64,000 nucleotides of DNA from Cristatella mucedo (lineage: Eukaryota; Bryozoa; Phylactolaemata; Cristatellidae), in contig WPIO01000018.1 in the NCBI GenBank assembly GCA_009760855.2, positions 5,235,001 to 5,299,000 on the forward strand. The letters run 5' to 3'. A model generated the notes under the pieces. It ran no database searches, was not told the origin of the DNA, and was given only the letters and a program-made list of their open reading frames with translations. Each line of letters opens with the position of its first letter. Positions within the stretch are counted from its first letter, which is position 1. The translations under genes and the position numbers were made by a program. This document shows positions 11,160 through 22,083 of this stretch, in pieces.

Positions 11160-13092
11160 CTTGACCTTCGCCGGGATCACTAGGGCTGGAGCTGGGTGCC
11201 GAGGATTCGCGGTGGACGACCGCCTCCACCGCCACGAGAGCTCCTTTTTTGGTAGCTGACGACTTGGGGCCTGGCGCCGTCCCGGCTGAGGGTCTCTGCG
11301 GCGAGGTCGATGCGGCTGCGCCGCCCGGAGCTGTAGATGCTGCGCCCGTAGCCGATGCTGTCTTTCCTTGGTCATCATCCAAAGCCAAGCAGCCTGCCAC
11401 CGCAGGTGCCCGGTGGCCCACGGAGCTCGCGAGCTCTGCGCCGGCAGCCTGCGAGCAAGCCTCTCGCCCGACTCGCTCGAGCCGGCCCGACGACGCTCGG
11501 CGGTCTGAGGCGACCGGCGTCCGTGCCGTGGCTGCGGCAACTGCGACGCCGCCAGCGACGGCCGTCTGCCATGCGAATGGAGCAGCGAGCAAGTCGGCGG
11601 CGGAAGTACCGGTTCCACTCCGGTTCCTCTGCCCCTCGAGCGACAGGGCGGCCAGACCGGGCGAAGAGCAGGCGGCGAGGAGCGAGAGCGCTGCCGCGCC
11701 ACCGGCGGCTGCCGTGCCGCGCCCCGGTAGCGTGCCTCGAGAGCCGGCGGTCACGTGGGCTGCTCGCAGGTCTGCCGCCGCCACTGCTGCTGCAGACGAG
11801 CTCGAAGCATCGGCGGCCGGTGGCTTGGCTAAGGTAGCAGCGCTGCTTGCTGCGGGTGACGTTCCGCAGCCGTGCGAGGCAGCCGAGCCTGCTGTGCGCT
11901 GCTGCTGCTGCAGCATAGCAGCAGCCGCGGAAGATGCTACGGTCGTCACACTCAGCATCGTGGCTCCGGCTGTAGGCAAGCCGGCTAGAGTGCCAACTGC
12001 TCCCGAGGCCGGTGTCTCTGCGGCGCCACTGGCGACTCTAGCGAGACGTCCGCTGCTGCCCTCAGCGTCCCTGTGCTGCTGCAGTAGCAGCGCTGTCTCG
12101 GCCGACGGCTGCTCACCGGTCGCTAACGGTGCCGGCCCTGCCCGGCCGGCCGATGATGACCGAACCGCTGCCTGTGCTGCGGCTGGCGATGTCGACGACA
12201 ACGACGGCAGGTGCGGCGCGGCCGATGGCTGCTGCTGTGGAAAAGTCGCCTGGGAACGGTCTGCAGCTGCTGCCGCTGGTGCAGCTGCCACCGCCGTCGG
12301 AGCTTCACGGCTGACCGGCACGGCAGCCTGAGCGGCAGTGGCCGCAGGCATCTCGGCTGCCGCTGGGTCTTGACCCGGCGGCGACCCGATGGGCGTCAAA
12401 AGAGCAGCACAGGATCCTGCACGAGTGGAGGGGGCAGCACCAGCGGATGCTGCTCCGAGGCCCGCTGCTGCTGCCGCCGCCGCTCCGAGTGAGCGCGTCT
12501 GGCGATGTCCGTGACCGGAAGCCAGGTGGCCGGTCGACGTTGGGGCAGCAGCGGCCACCTGGGTCGTGTGCAACCGTCCTGCCGGTGCAACTTCACTGAC
12601 AGTCTGGCATTGCCCCGGTGGCAGAGTATGCGCCACAGCGGACGCTCGTTCTACCGACGGCGGCTGGCCTGCCACGATTGCCGACGGCGATGCTGCCGCT
12701 GCGGCGGAAACAGCCTCGCCACCGCCACCAGACTGTGAGCCTTGCTGTGCATTTGCAGCCGAGGCGATATTCGCGGCCATTGGTGCCATTGCTCGAGCAG
12801 CAGATGCTGCGGCGTGCTGAGCAGCAGATGCTGCGGCGTGCTGAGCAGCAGCGGCGACGTAAGGTGGCGCCTCGGTGCGCCGGGCCGCTTCGGATGTCGT
12901 GGGCAGAGCGTCAGTCGGTGGCTCAGACTGATCGCTGGAAGGTGCTCCTTGCAAGGTCACCGGACGGCCGGCTGCAGCGGCAGCAGAGAACTGTGCCGGA
13001 TCCGATCGACTGTCGCCAAGTGATGCTGCCTGTGGTGCTTTGCTGCTGCTGCCGTCGCCAGGTGGCGTTTCGCTACTACTTCTGCTTCCGTT
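11160..13092 (-). CDS. Exon 11 of scaffold-like gene, giant Ala/Ser-rich exon
   Basis: 1,933 nt with no stop, phase 0 in and phase 1 out. The acceptor is ATCACTTGCAG|AAC and the donor GGTCAAG|GTAAAG. It encodes about 644 residues beginning NGSRSSSETPPGDGSSSKAP. Ala dominates throughout with Ser, Gly, Pro, Thr and Gln, many short Ala runs, and a 24-bp direct repeat (12796-12847) giving AAQHAAAS twice. Almost no Tyr, Trp or Phe is present, so it is probably disordered. Long open frames on the opposite strand over the same DNA are by-products of GC-rich GCN codons. The neighbouring exons fit by phase, which is the main support that this low-complexity frame is translated. Confidence 0.72.
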
Positions 13093-13175
13093 CTGCAAGT
13101 GATCGCATCGCGGCAGCAAGCCGAGTCATTCCGTGACGAATGACGTTGTGACAGTGCAGGAATGGCAGCTACTCG

Positions 13176-13286
<111 letters not shown>

Positions 13287-13439
13287 AACAGGGACAGAGA
13301 AACAGAGACAGAGAGGGTGAGAGGAGAGATCGAGTTCGCTTTAACTGGATAACCGGACTCACGAAGTCCGGCGGAGACTAGCCTGCTTTGCATGGCAAAG
13401 TAACGCTACGATACTGGCCTCAACTCCAAATTGAAAAGT

Positions 13440-13496
13440 GAAAAGTAGAAGGTCAGACGATCCAACAGCCTCGTTTATATAGTGGCAGAACGGTCT
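13440..13496 (-). mobile_element. SINE-B tail fragment
   Basis: CCAACAGCCTCGTTTATATA and GTGGCAGAAC match the reverse complement of the SINE-B 3' end. The head is missing. It lies in the intron between exons 11 and 10. Confidence 0.5.
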
Positions 13497-13659
13497 GGGT
13501 GTCACTCCGCGTGCTCTTAGGTCATCCAAATACAATAAATGTCGCCGTTCTACTCTTTGGCTTAAATACTGTTGGCTACAGAAGGTGTGGCTCTGTAAGT
13601 CATAGACTGCAGAACTCACTTCCACAATGCTTAGAAACATATCGTCATCTCTCTCGCTG

Positions 13660-13892
13660 CAGACTGTGGCTCATCCTTTCCAGCCGTCCCGATCTGCTAT
13701 TTCCATATTACTCACTTCCTCAACTGCCCTCGCGGCTCAGCTATGCTTCTCAATTTCTCTTTGCTGCATGAGATTAAGTCTGCCTTGCTACCGAATGCGT
13801 GCCAAAAGCCGCTTAGGCTTCGAGTGCACTGTAGAAAACTCTCCAGCATGATACATGACACTCACTTAGTCCTAGTGGCTTTGTAGAGCTAC
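13660..13892 (+). repeat. Interspersed repeat R3, copy 1
   Basis: It shares with the other two copies CTCATCCTTTCCAG, TCACTTCCTCAACTGC, CAGCTATGCTTCTCA, TTTCTCTTTGCTGCATGAGA, CTACCGAATGCGTGCC, AAAGCCGCTTAGGCT and AAAACTCTCC. Upstream, sequence resembling the end of a retrotransposon ORF (NSLPQCLETYRHLS) may belong to it. Confidence 0.62.
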
Positions 13893-14787
13893 AGACGAAG
13901 CAGCACTGCTTTACGTTAGAAAACTACTTGTATATGAAGAAGTTCTAAGTAGTTAGCTTTTAGGTGTCCCACGGGTACTTTATTAGTAAATGATCTTGCA
14001 AACTTCAGCACGACAGCTTCCACACGATCAGAATATACCCTGTGATTGTATCATTATGGCATTCTTCATCAGATGACGCATCAGATTCATCGATGATTCT
14101 CGAGTAGTTCCAGCAATTCGGTTGATAGTACAGGGCACTTACTTATATCTATTTACAAAGTAAGCTCGTGGAACTGTGAAGCAACGATCAGGTATCACTA
14201 GGATTACTATTTTCAACGTACTGCGTTGTGGTTGCCGGAAATTGTAGGTGGTTGTCTCGTCTACGTACAGGTACGTCTGCAAGCCGCGGCCTTGTAGCTG
14301 AATGCACATGAATGATTGAAGCTAACGCTGCATGACTCACGGCTCATTGATTCATGGCTGTTGCAATTCAAGATCCATTAACCACCAGTGACTGTTACAC
14401 CGCAGCGTATTTTTCTGAGCCACAGGAGGCACCTACTAACGTGAGCTGGTCGGTGGCACCCTTTACTAACGGCCCTCTCGAGTGCATCGTTAAAAACCAT
14501 CGAGCAAACACTGAAATGGATGAGAGCTCGATCGGCCACATTAGGACTGATACTTAGCTTTCATTTATGTTTACTTTTATTTATTTATGATCTTTAGATA
14601 CTTAGTGGAGGGAAGAGGGTGAGAGAGAGAGAGAGAGAATAAGGTGAAGTTTTGCAATAGATCAGCCATTGCTGCAACCTAGCATGGACCTGCTGCTGGT
14701 AGGCATGATGCCACGGCTCTGAACACTTAGCACCTGTAAGCTGCTCACACGTATCAGAATTGCAGTAGATCAAGCTGACAGCCATAC

Positions 14788-15115
14788 CTCGATAGCCACT
14801 GAGGCCTGAGGCGAAGAATCGTGAGGCTCGTGAGCTGATGCATCGTATGAGCTTCGCCTGCGGCGAGTTCGGTGTCGACCACTCTCGTCACTGCCAGGCT
14901 TTCGATGGTGTGGCTGCTGAACTGTGGCCGCTTGAGGCGCAGCAGCAGCAGGAGCGCCAGCAGCAGCATGGCCGCTGTCAGCCACCATTATCAGTGCATC
15001 GTGGCCATGCTGGTGGTGAGGCTGGCCGTGCGGCAGCCTCGGCGGTGGCGATGACGCATGACCCAGTGCAGCCTGGTATCCTTTCACTCCCCTGCCTCCG
15101 GGCAGCGAACCGTGG
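14788..15115 (-). CDS. Exon 10 of scaffold-like gene, His/Ser/Arg-rich
   Basis: 328 nt with donor ATCGAG|GTATGG (phase 0). The acceptor is placed at GCGTTCCTTCAG|CC because it alone combines a pyrimidine tract with the phase 2 entry needed after exon 9. Two other AGs in the same frame (near 15095 and 15155) also fit, so the upstream edge is uncertain by some tens of bases. It encodes HGSLPGGRGVKGYQAALGHA, a His-rich run (HGQPHHQHGHD), an Ala-rich run and a basic/Ser block (GRHRTRRRRSSYDASAHEPH). That last block is a plausible phosphorylation or nuclear-localisation patch. Confidence 0.6.
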
Positions 15116-15788
<673 letters not shown>

Positions 15789-16017
15789 CTCCGACTTCCT
15801 TCGTGATGGGTGACCTTGTCAGCCATGTAGTAGTCGGGGCCGTAGCCCTGCTTGACGCTCCAATCACGCAGCTTTTCGGCAAAGTCCTCTGTCACCTCGG
15901 CAGCAGTGGCTCGCTCGCACGACTTGGATCGTGATGGAGCACGCTCCTTCGAGCGGGACAGTCTCTTCTCCAGCTCCCTTTTTACGCGCTGAGCAAATCG
16001 GCCCCGGTTGGCTTTGC
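15789..16017 (-). CDS. Exon 9 of scaffold-like gene, most protein-domain-like island
   Basis: 229 nt, phase 1 in and phase 2 out. The acceptor is GCATTTCAG|GC and the donor CGGAG|GTAGCT. It encodes about 76 residues. First comes a basic helix (RFAQRVKRELEKRLSRSKER), then an Arg/Ser stretch (APSRSKSCERA). The last part is a compact block, DFAEKLRDWSVKQGYGPDYY followed by MADKVTHHEG. The mix of Trp, Tyr, Phe and charged residues is not low complexity and is the best probe for homologues. I do not recognise the domain. The next intron is almost wholly (CT)n on the sense strand. Confidence 0.78.
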
Positions 16018-16119
16018 CTGAAATGCACGGAGAAAAGTCGACACTCGAAAACCGGCAAAGAGACTAGGGGGCAGGCATAGAAGATGGACCGCTGCAGTTT
16101 TCCATGGGCCTGTGGCATG

Positions 16120-16151
<32 letters not shown>

Positions 16152-16304
16152 GAGTTGCGCCAAAACACTTCGATTGGTTGTGCAAAGCCGGTTCGAGCGA
16201 GGCCAAGGTTTGGCGCACCCTAACGGCCTCTTTCGGCCGGTGCTACATCCTTTTCAATTTTCTTCCTGTTACTTCCCGTTGCAGAACGTTTCAAACCTGT
16301 GGCA

Positions 16305-16462
16305 AGGCATTATCCTGGCTCTTTGCGGCCCATGTCACTGGTTGAGTCCACCGCCACAGATGATTTTGTCTTGCCCACTATTGCAAGCAGCAGTGGTGAT
16401 AACCGTTAAGGCTTTTCTGCCACCATACAAAATGAAGCTGTTGAATCAGCTAACCTTTTAAC
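16305..16462 (+). mobile_element. SINE-B copy, degenerate head
   Basis: The head is mutated (ACTGGTTGAGTCCACCGCCA), but the tail is clear: AGCAGTGGTGATAACCGTTA, AGGCTTTTCTGCCACCATAC and GAAGCTGTTGAATCAGCTAA. Confidence 0.6.
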
Positions 16463-16620
16463 GTTTTTTAACTTGTTTTTTTCTTTCTACATCCACCGTA
16501 TATACATACACTCCAAACAACTCCGGAAACAGTGTCAGGGAAGTGTGCTTCGATTTGGGAGCATGGCAATGCATGCTGGGATGCGGCAATCCGAAGCCAG
16601 TGCGAGCTGGCGGCAACATT

Positions 16621-16800
16621 GAATAAATAAATACGAGCTGATTAACAGCCTATTTGGATATCGACAGAAGAGCCTTAACGGCTATTACCACCGCTTGCAG
16701 GGGCGATAGAGAATCGCCCACCGCAGGAATCGAACCAATGACCTCGGGCCCGAGGTCATGAAAGCAACCACCTTACCTAGTGTGCCATCACGGCGTTGCC
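16621..16800 (-). mobile_element. SINE-B copy, minus strand
   Basis: An A-rich (AATA)n 3' end is followed by GATTAACAGCCTATTTGGAT, AGAGCCTTAACGGCTATTAC, GAATCGCCCACCGCAGGAAT, CGAACCAATGACCTCGG and ACCTTACCTAGTGTGCCATC. The reverse complement has the A-box-like GGCACACTAGGTAAGGTGGT and B-box-like GGTTCGATTCC, which matches the B-box consensus exactly. Confidence 0.82.
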
Positions 16801-16869
16801 AAGTTACGTTACGTGTGAGGTCAGCATCGGATGCAAGTGAGCTTTCACCGTAGCCTCAACCAAGGCAAA

Positions 16870-18187
16870 GGTGCTGCCATCTCGCCTGGGCATCACTGGC
16901 GCTGCTCTGCAGTGGTTCAGGTTCTATCTCAGTGGGAGACTCCAGAGTATTGACGTGAATGGACAAAGATCATCTGAACTACGTCTGAAACATGGAGTAC
17001 CTCAGGGCTCCGTGCTAGGTCCGGTTCTTTCCACGGTTTATACTCTCCCTCTTGCTGATGTGATTGCCAAGCACAATCTAGGCTTTCACTTCTATGCGGA
17101 TGACACTCAGTTGCACCTTTGCTTTGATCCCTCCCAGCCTTCGAGCACCTCAAATTCTCTAAACTTACTTGCTGCATGCATTGAGGACATCCACACATGG
17201 ATGGCAGCAAATTTTCTAAAACTAAACGATGACAAAACTAACTTACTAGTTATGGGCAAACCCAGTGTGATTCAGAGATTGGAAAGGCTGACTTTCAAAA
17301 TTGGCTCTGCCAGCATATCTCCTGTCGAATCAGCTCGAAATCTAGGTGTCATATTCCAAAGCGACCTCTCGTTAGACGACCATATCAGCTCCACAGTCAA
17401 ATCTGCCTATTTTCAGCTTCATAACATTGCTAAAATTCGGGCTTGTTTAGATAAAGATACCACGTCCAAGTTGGTCCATGCATTCGTGACATCTCGTCTC
17501 GACTTCTGCAACTCACTGCTTACTGGCCTACCAGCATGTGCGATCAGGCGATTGCAGCTGGTGCAAAACTCTGCAGCTAGGCTTGTCTGTCGTGAGCGTC
17601 GCAGTTGCCACATTACTCCACTTCTCGCCGACCTGCACTGGCTACCAGTCAAGCAACGGATTGACTTCAAGGTTTTGTCGCTCACTTTTAGGTCCCTTCA
17701 TTCTACGGCTCCAGCCTATCTCTCCGACATACTCCCCCATCAGGCCAAGCATCGCACCACCCACTTTTCGGAATCCAACAGTCTGGAAATACCTCGTACA
17801 AACCTTAAATCCTTTGGAGAACGTGCATTTAGTTCGTATGCTCCCAAAGCTTGGAACTCCCTCGCGACCTCCGTCAGAACATCCCTGACCTGACCACATT
17901 TAAAAGGAACTTGAAAACACACCTATTTAGGACAGCATTTAGTGGGTCCCTGTGATTCGTCCTTGATGTGCTTATGCGTGCTGACACTGTTCATGCTGCC
18001 ACTAACCACATTTGCATGCTGACCCTGTGCATGTCACCCCTAGCCATGCTATTCATTTCGTTTGTTTTTCAAGCATGATTTTACTTACCATTCAATTGCA
18101 TTTCCCTTTGCAGCAAATGTAAAGCGCCTAGAAAGAGATTAAGTTCTCCGAGGGCGCTTTATCAAGTACATTATTATCATTATTATC
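16870..18187 (+). mobile_element. CR1/L2-like LINE, 5'-truncated, best-preserved reverse transcriptase copy
   Basis: An open frame at 16871-17893 encodes 340 residues. It has the reverse transcriptase blocks ITGAALQWFRFYLSGR, GVPQGSVLGP and FHFYADDTQL, the last with the catalytic YADD. The thumb and connection region follows ([47 protein letters not shown]). The frame stops early at 17893. In the next frame the usual ending IPDLTTFKRNLKTHLFRTAF continues to about 17955, so this copy carries a one-base shift near 17875. The endonuclease and first reverse transcriptase blocks are missing (5' truncation, typical of LINEs). The 3' UTR ends in the tail AAAGCGCCTAGAAAGAGATT..GGGCGCTTTATCAAG plus (TTATCA)n. 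The clade is assigned from these motifs only. Confidence 0.88.
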
Positions 18188-18545
18188 ATGCTGTCATCTT
18201 CCAACGATGGCAGTCCCTTCAAGACAGTTCCGACTGGTAAATAGGTTATCGCTTCTGTAAAGTCGTAGTCACCAAGGAGACCCCCTGCTTCACTGATTCC
18301 CACAAGCTTCCCAGCTAGGACGGTTCCAAGTGCTGGTGAAGTGGTGGCCATGCTATTGAAAAAGCAGGTAGGAGATAAAGAAAAGTCAAAGCAGTCTAAA
18401 TGAGGCCGAAAAAGGTTCTGCATGCCTTTAACGACATCGTTACTTGGCCTCTGAAGGAAATGCATCGCCGGAGCTTGAAAGAATAATTCGATAATAACAA
18501 TACATTAATAAATAATACATAAACAAGTAATTAGCACATCTATTG

Positions 18546-18808
18546 ACGACAGTATTTAGTGGGTCCCTGTGATTCGTCCTTTATGTGCTTATCCGTGCTG
18601 ACACTGTTGCATGCTGCCACTTACCACACTTGCATGCTAACCCTGTGCATGTCACCCATAACTATGTTATTCTTATTGTTTATTGGAGCATGCTACCACT
18701 AACCATTCGATCATGTTTCCTTTGCAGCAAATATAAAGCGCCTGGAAAATGATTGAGTTCTCTGAGGGCGCTTTATCAAATGTATTAATGATAATAATAA
18801 TAGTAACA
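18546..18808 (+). mobile_element. LINE 3' UTR fragment with tail
   Basis: Starts at TATTTAGTGGGTCCCTGTGA, equivalent to the stop region of the 16.9-kb copy. It runs through the 3' UTR to AAAGCGCCTGGAAAATGATT..GGGCGCTTTATCAAA and ends in (TAATGA/TAATAA)n. It is joined tail to tail with the following minus-strand fragment. Confidence 0.78.
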
Positions 18809-19200
18809 CACTTTGAAAGAATGAAGGGACCTAAAAGTGGAGCTGATGTGGTCGTCTAATGAAAGGTCACTTTGCAACATGGCACCTAGATTTCGTGCAG
18901 ATTCATCAGGAGATATGCTGGCAGAGCAGATTTTAAGCGTTACTCTTTCCAATTTCTGAATACTGCTTGGTTTGCCCATAACTAGGAAGTTGGTTTTATC
19001 ATCATTCAAGTTAAGAAATTTTCTGCCACCCATGTGCGAATGTCATCAATACATGCAGCAAGGAAGCTAAGAGAATATGACGTGCTCAAGGGCTGGGATG
19101 GATCAAAGCAAAGGTACAACTTAGTGTCATCCACATAGAAGTGAAAGCCTAGATTGTGCTTGGCAATCACATCGGTAAGAGGAAGAGTATAAACCGTGAA
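18800..19200 (-). mobile_element. Internally deleted LINE fragment
   Basis: Minus strand, from 19200: LPLTDVIAKHNLGFHFYVDD (YVDD instead of YADD), FLNLNDDKTNFLVMGKPSSI, LSLDDHISS. It then jumps straight to TFRSLHSF and the very end of the tail (AGTGTGTTACTATTATT). The segments between DDHISS and FRSLHS, and between SLHS and the tail, are missing. Confidence 0.72.
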
Positions 19201-19850
19201 TAATAATAATAATACTAGTACGACATACGTACAGAACCTTAATAGAACTAGAAGTCTCTTTCTAGATACTTTAAATATGCTGCCGAGGAAGGTTTGATTA
19301 ACTGGCTGGTGAATAACATTCGAAGTCTCAGCACTCATGCACAGGATAGCTACTCATATGGACCCAGCAAATGCTATGAGGAGCAGGTTCGTTTTCTTTG
19401 CTCTTTTTGAATGACGTCGAGTAACAGTGTAAGGTGACGTCGGTCGCGAAGTAAGTTCCAGGCTTTGGGAGCACACGAACTAAAGGTGCTCGGTTCTCCA
19501 GAGGATTCGAGGTTAGTTTGATGCACAGCTAAGTGGCTTGAGCCAGAAGAGCGAGTGGTACGATGCTTGGCCTGATTCCGAGAGGTAGGCTGGAGCCAGA
19601 GAATGAAGGAACCCACAATTCAGTGACAGAACCTGGACAATCTGATGCCCAGCTCGATGGGGAGCCAGTGCAGGTCGGCGAGAAGTGGTGCACCGCAGGA
19701 ATTGTGACGTTCCGTGACTGTCAAGCCTAACACCAGCGTTTTGCACCAACTTTAAGTGCCAACGAGGCGAGCAAGATGAGCGGCTAGAACACCGTGAAAC
19801 GTTCGACCCCAGCCCCAACAGAAAAAAATTTCGGGACAAAAACAATGGAA
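19200..19850 (-). mobile_element. LINE 3' portion, degenerate
   Basis: The minus strand has (TTA)n at 19201-19215, then a diverged tail and 3' UTR. Coding remnants follow, such as PKAWNLL near 19455 and KLVQNAGVRLDSHGT near 19720. Several stops and shifts are present. Confidence 0.68.
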
Positions 19851-19919
19851 GCCTAGCAAAACGGGTTTCCCTCGGCTGCTCCCCAGCTGTCAGCCTGCTT
19901 AAATAAAATAAAAAATACT

Positions 19920-20112
19920 AGATTATAATACTAAATAATAGATACAGATTTAACAGCTTGTTTTGAATAGCGACAGAAGAGCCTTTATGGCTATCACCAT
20001 CCCTTGCATCAGTAATAAAGGATCGCCCACCGCAGGATTCGAACCCATGACTTCGGGACCGAGGTCATGCAATGCAACCACCTTACCTAATGTGCCATCA
20101 CGGCTCACCACA
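19920..20112 (-). mobile_element. SINE-B copy, minus strand
   Basis: The order is the same as at 16.6 kb: an A-rich end, TTTAACAGCTTGTTTTGAAT, AGAGCCTTTATGGCTATCAC, GGATCGCCCACCGCAGGATT and CGAACCCATGACTTCGG. The B-box GGGTTCGAATCC is intact on the minus strand, and the head ends at CATCACGGCTCACC. Confidence 0.83.
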
Positions 20113-20341
20113 CTTATTGCCTATGCTTACTATCTGCCAACCGCACAGCATCCTTACTCCTAAGCCCCAGATATCATGCTACGGGGTTAATGTGCTTGGG
20201 ATGCAATCCGCACATCGGTTGCCTCTCTCTCGCGCTCTCTCTCTCCTCTCTTGTCCAAAACGCCTTTCAACAGCTTGGGTCTTCTATGCTCAGCAAGAAA
20301 GACTGCCTCTCGAGGCGCCAGCACCTCGTGAGTTTGCTCAC

Positions 20342-21091
20342 CTTTCTCCTTGACCTTCTCCGTCTTGTCATTCCCAGTGACCGACGATCCGTCGCCGGGC
20401 CGATCTCCCCCACAGACTCCGGCAGACTGAGCTGGCTGGCCGACGTCGGCAGTCGCTAGGCAATCGCTCGATCTAGATGGGTTGGGCGAGCTGTCACCGC
20501 TGCTGCTCTTAGCCCTGTCCACCGCGGCGGCTGACCCGCTGCCGCTGCCTCGGCCGCCTCTGACGTCGTGCAGGTGCGGAAAGCTGGCCGAGTATCGCGA
20601 GTCTGCCACCATAACTGCAGCGTCCTTTCGAAGGCCAGAGGCGTGGCTCGAGCCACAGATCTCGTCCGACACCGAGCGCTGCCCGCGAGTGTACGCCTGC
20701 AGTGGCTGCGGAAGCAGCAGCAGCTCCTTTGCAGCACTGGACGTCGGCGGAGCCGTGGCCGCCTGACTGCCACCAGCTGGAGCTTTCACCATTGGCCAGG
20801 CCGTCTGCTGTGACGTCGAGGCCACGCTTCCGGTGGATTCAGTCGTCGAGACGACGATCGCTGCCACCGTCGACGCCACGGTCGTCGGCGCGCCCGGCTG
20901 CGCCGACGAAGGGCGACTGTCGCTCACGCCCATCTTTCTTCGGCGTACATCGACCGGGGTGGTCTGACCAAGGGAGGTGCCTGAGGTGGCTGCAGCGGCT
21001 GCCGGTGTCGTCTGCTCCTTGGCCAGATTGACGCTTGCTCGTCTGCTGCCGTCCGCTGCCGCTGCCACCGCTTCCCTCTTTATGGACGAAT
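20342..21091 (-). CDS. Exon 8 of scaffold-like gene, Ser/Ala/Thr-rich
   Basis: 750 nt, phase 1 in and phase 1 out. The acceptor is GATTACAG|AT and the donor GAAAG|GTGAGC. It encodes about 250 residues rich in Ala, Ser, Thr and Gly, starting DSSIKREAVAAAADGSRRAS. Embedded basic/Ser motifs such as RRRKMGVSDSRPSS and RGQRSVSDEICGSS look like kinase target or 14-3-3-type contexts; this is inference. The end is charged (KTEKVKEKG). An apparent read-through past the donor ends in a (CT)n-encoded Arg/Glu tail and is rejected because the phase fits the splice. The following 4.3-kb intron holds two LINE groups and SINE-B copies. Confidence 0.7.
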
Positions 21092-21235
21092 CTGTAATCG
21101 AGGCGCTCCTCGGTGAACACAAGGTGCCGCCGAGCAGAGCACTTCCTTCTATAGCTAGCTAGCTTGCGGCCGGGGCAAATGCAAAGCCATTAGACGAAGG
21201 TAAACGTAGCAAGCCATCGAGCAACCTGGTCTCAC

Positions 21236-21276
21236 CTGCTGCATCCGATGAACTAGCCGCCTCGGCTGGTGGTGCC
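21236..21276 (-). CDS. Exon 7 of scaffold-like gene, 41-nt micro-exon
   Basis: A 41-nt exon between CTGCTTTTCAG|GGC and GCAGCAG|GTGAGA. Both sites are near consensus with a good pyrimidine tract. Phase 2 in and phase 1 out give APPAEAASSSDAA and then an Asp codon split with exon 8. The flanking introns are 697 bp and 144 bp. Skipping this exon would shift the frame, so if real it is constitutive or a switch to a truncated product. Confidence 0.58.
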
Positions 21277-21973
21277 CTGAAAAGCAGCGCACAGGTCAGA
21301 CGATGAATCGACCACAGGGAACCAGCACCACTAAAGAGAGGCAAGTGGGATCAGCGGCCATCTCTCTCAAAGATACCACGATACTCGGCACCAACAATGT
21401 CAGGGTACGAAGCAGCTCGATTGCGAAGTTTCTCGGACTCAACTGCAGCACGGCTGCGTTGCCTGCGTTGTTTCATTATGGCGACGCTGCTGCCATGCTC
21501 ATCATCAAGCCTAGGTATAAGAGTGCTCCGAAATGCATGCTGGTCGAAGCGACCTGTGGTGCCACACCAAACAGGTCAGCAGAGATGTGCGTAGACTTGC
21601 AGTAGTGTTCAAGCTGCCGCTGGCGTCACAGCTGACCCAGAGGAAAGCTACCGACGAGCATTAGATTATGTTAAGGAGGGGGCAAATCTTCAACCCCAAG
21701 CAAGGGCATGGATAGGAAGGGTGTGTGCCCTCGCGGCCGGTCCAAGAGAACCGTCCCACGAGGTCGTAGTTCGGTGCGCCTGCTGCTGCTGCCGCTGCTG
21801 CAGCGACAGAGCTCGATGGAAAGATATCGGCTTTTAACCCGGCCCGGTGGAAAACCACAAAATCTTCAATGGTGGAGAGGACTTTGTTTTTCCCACCGCA
21901 AAAAAGCAGGAAACTGCACACTTCCGCTGGTCCAAGGGTCCAGCTCTCCTGGGGTCCGCCTAGCGTAGCGTAC

Positions 21974-22083
21974 CTGAGCAAGGCTGTGCCAGACGAGCCA
22001 GGTGATGGTGCGGTCAAGGCCACTGGTGCCGAAGAGAAGCGCTCCGGCGTGCCGGAAGAGCCTGCATGGACGGCCGTCGGTGC
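21974..22083 (-). CDS. Exon 6 of scaffold-like gene
   Basis: 110 nt, phase 0 in and phase 2 out. The acceptor is TGTTGACAG|GCA and the donor GCTCAG|GTACGC. The phase-consistent frame encodes APTAVHAGSSGTPERFSSAP and continues as a Ser/Thr/Pro/Ala/Gly-rich linker. A second frame across this exon is also open but would break phase with both neighbours. It is predicted disordered. Confidence 0.55.

Noticed and set aside
11249-12331. 360-codon plus-strand frame opposite exon 11
   Set aside because: Antisense shadow of GC-rich GCN codons; no phase-compatible neighbours on the plus strand.
19920-20112. tRNA gene suggested by an intact B-box
   Set aside because: No acceptor or anticodon stems close, and the sequence recurs with a tail at several sites, so it is a SINE.
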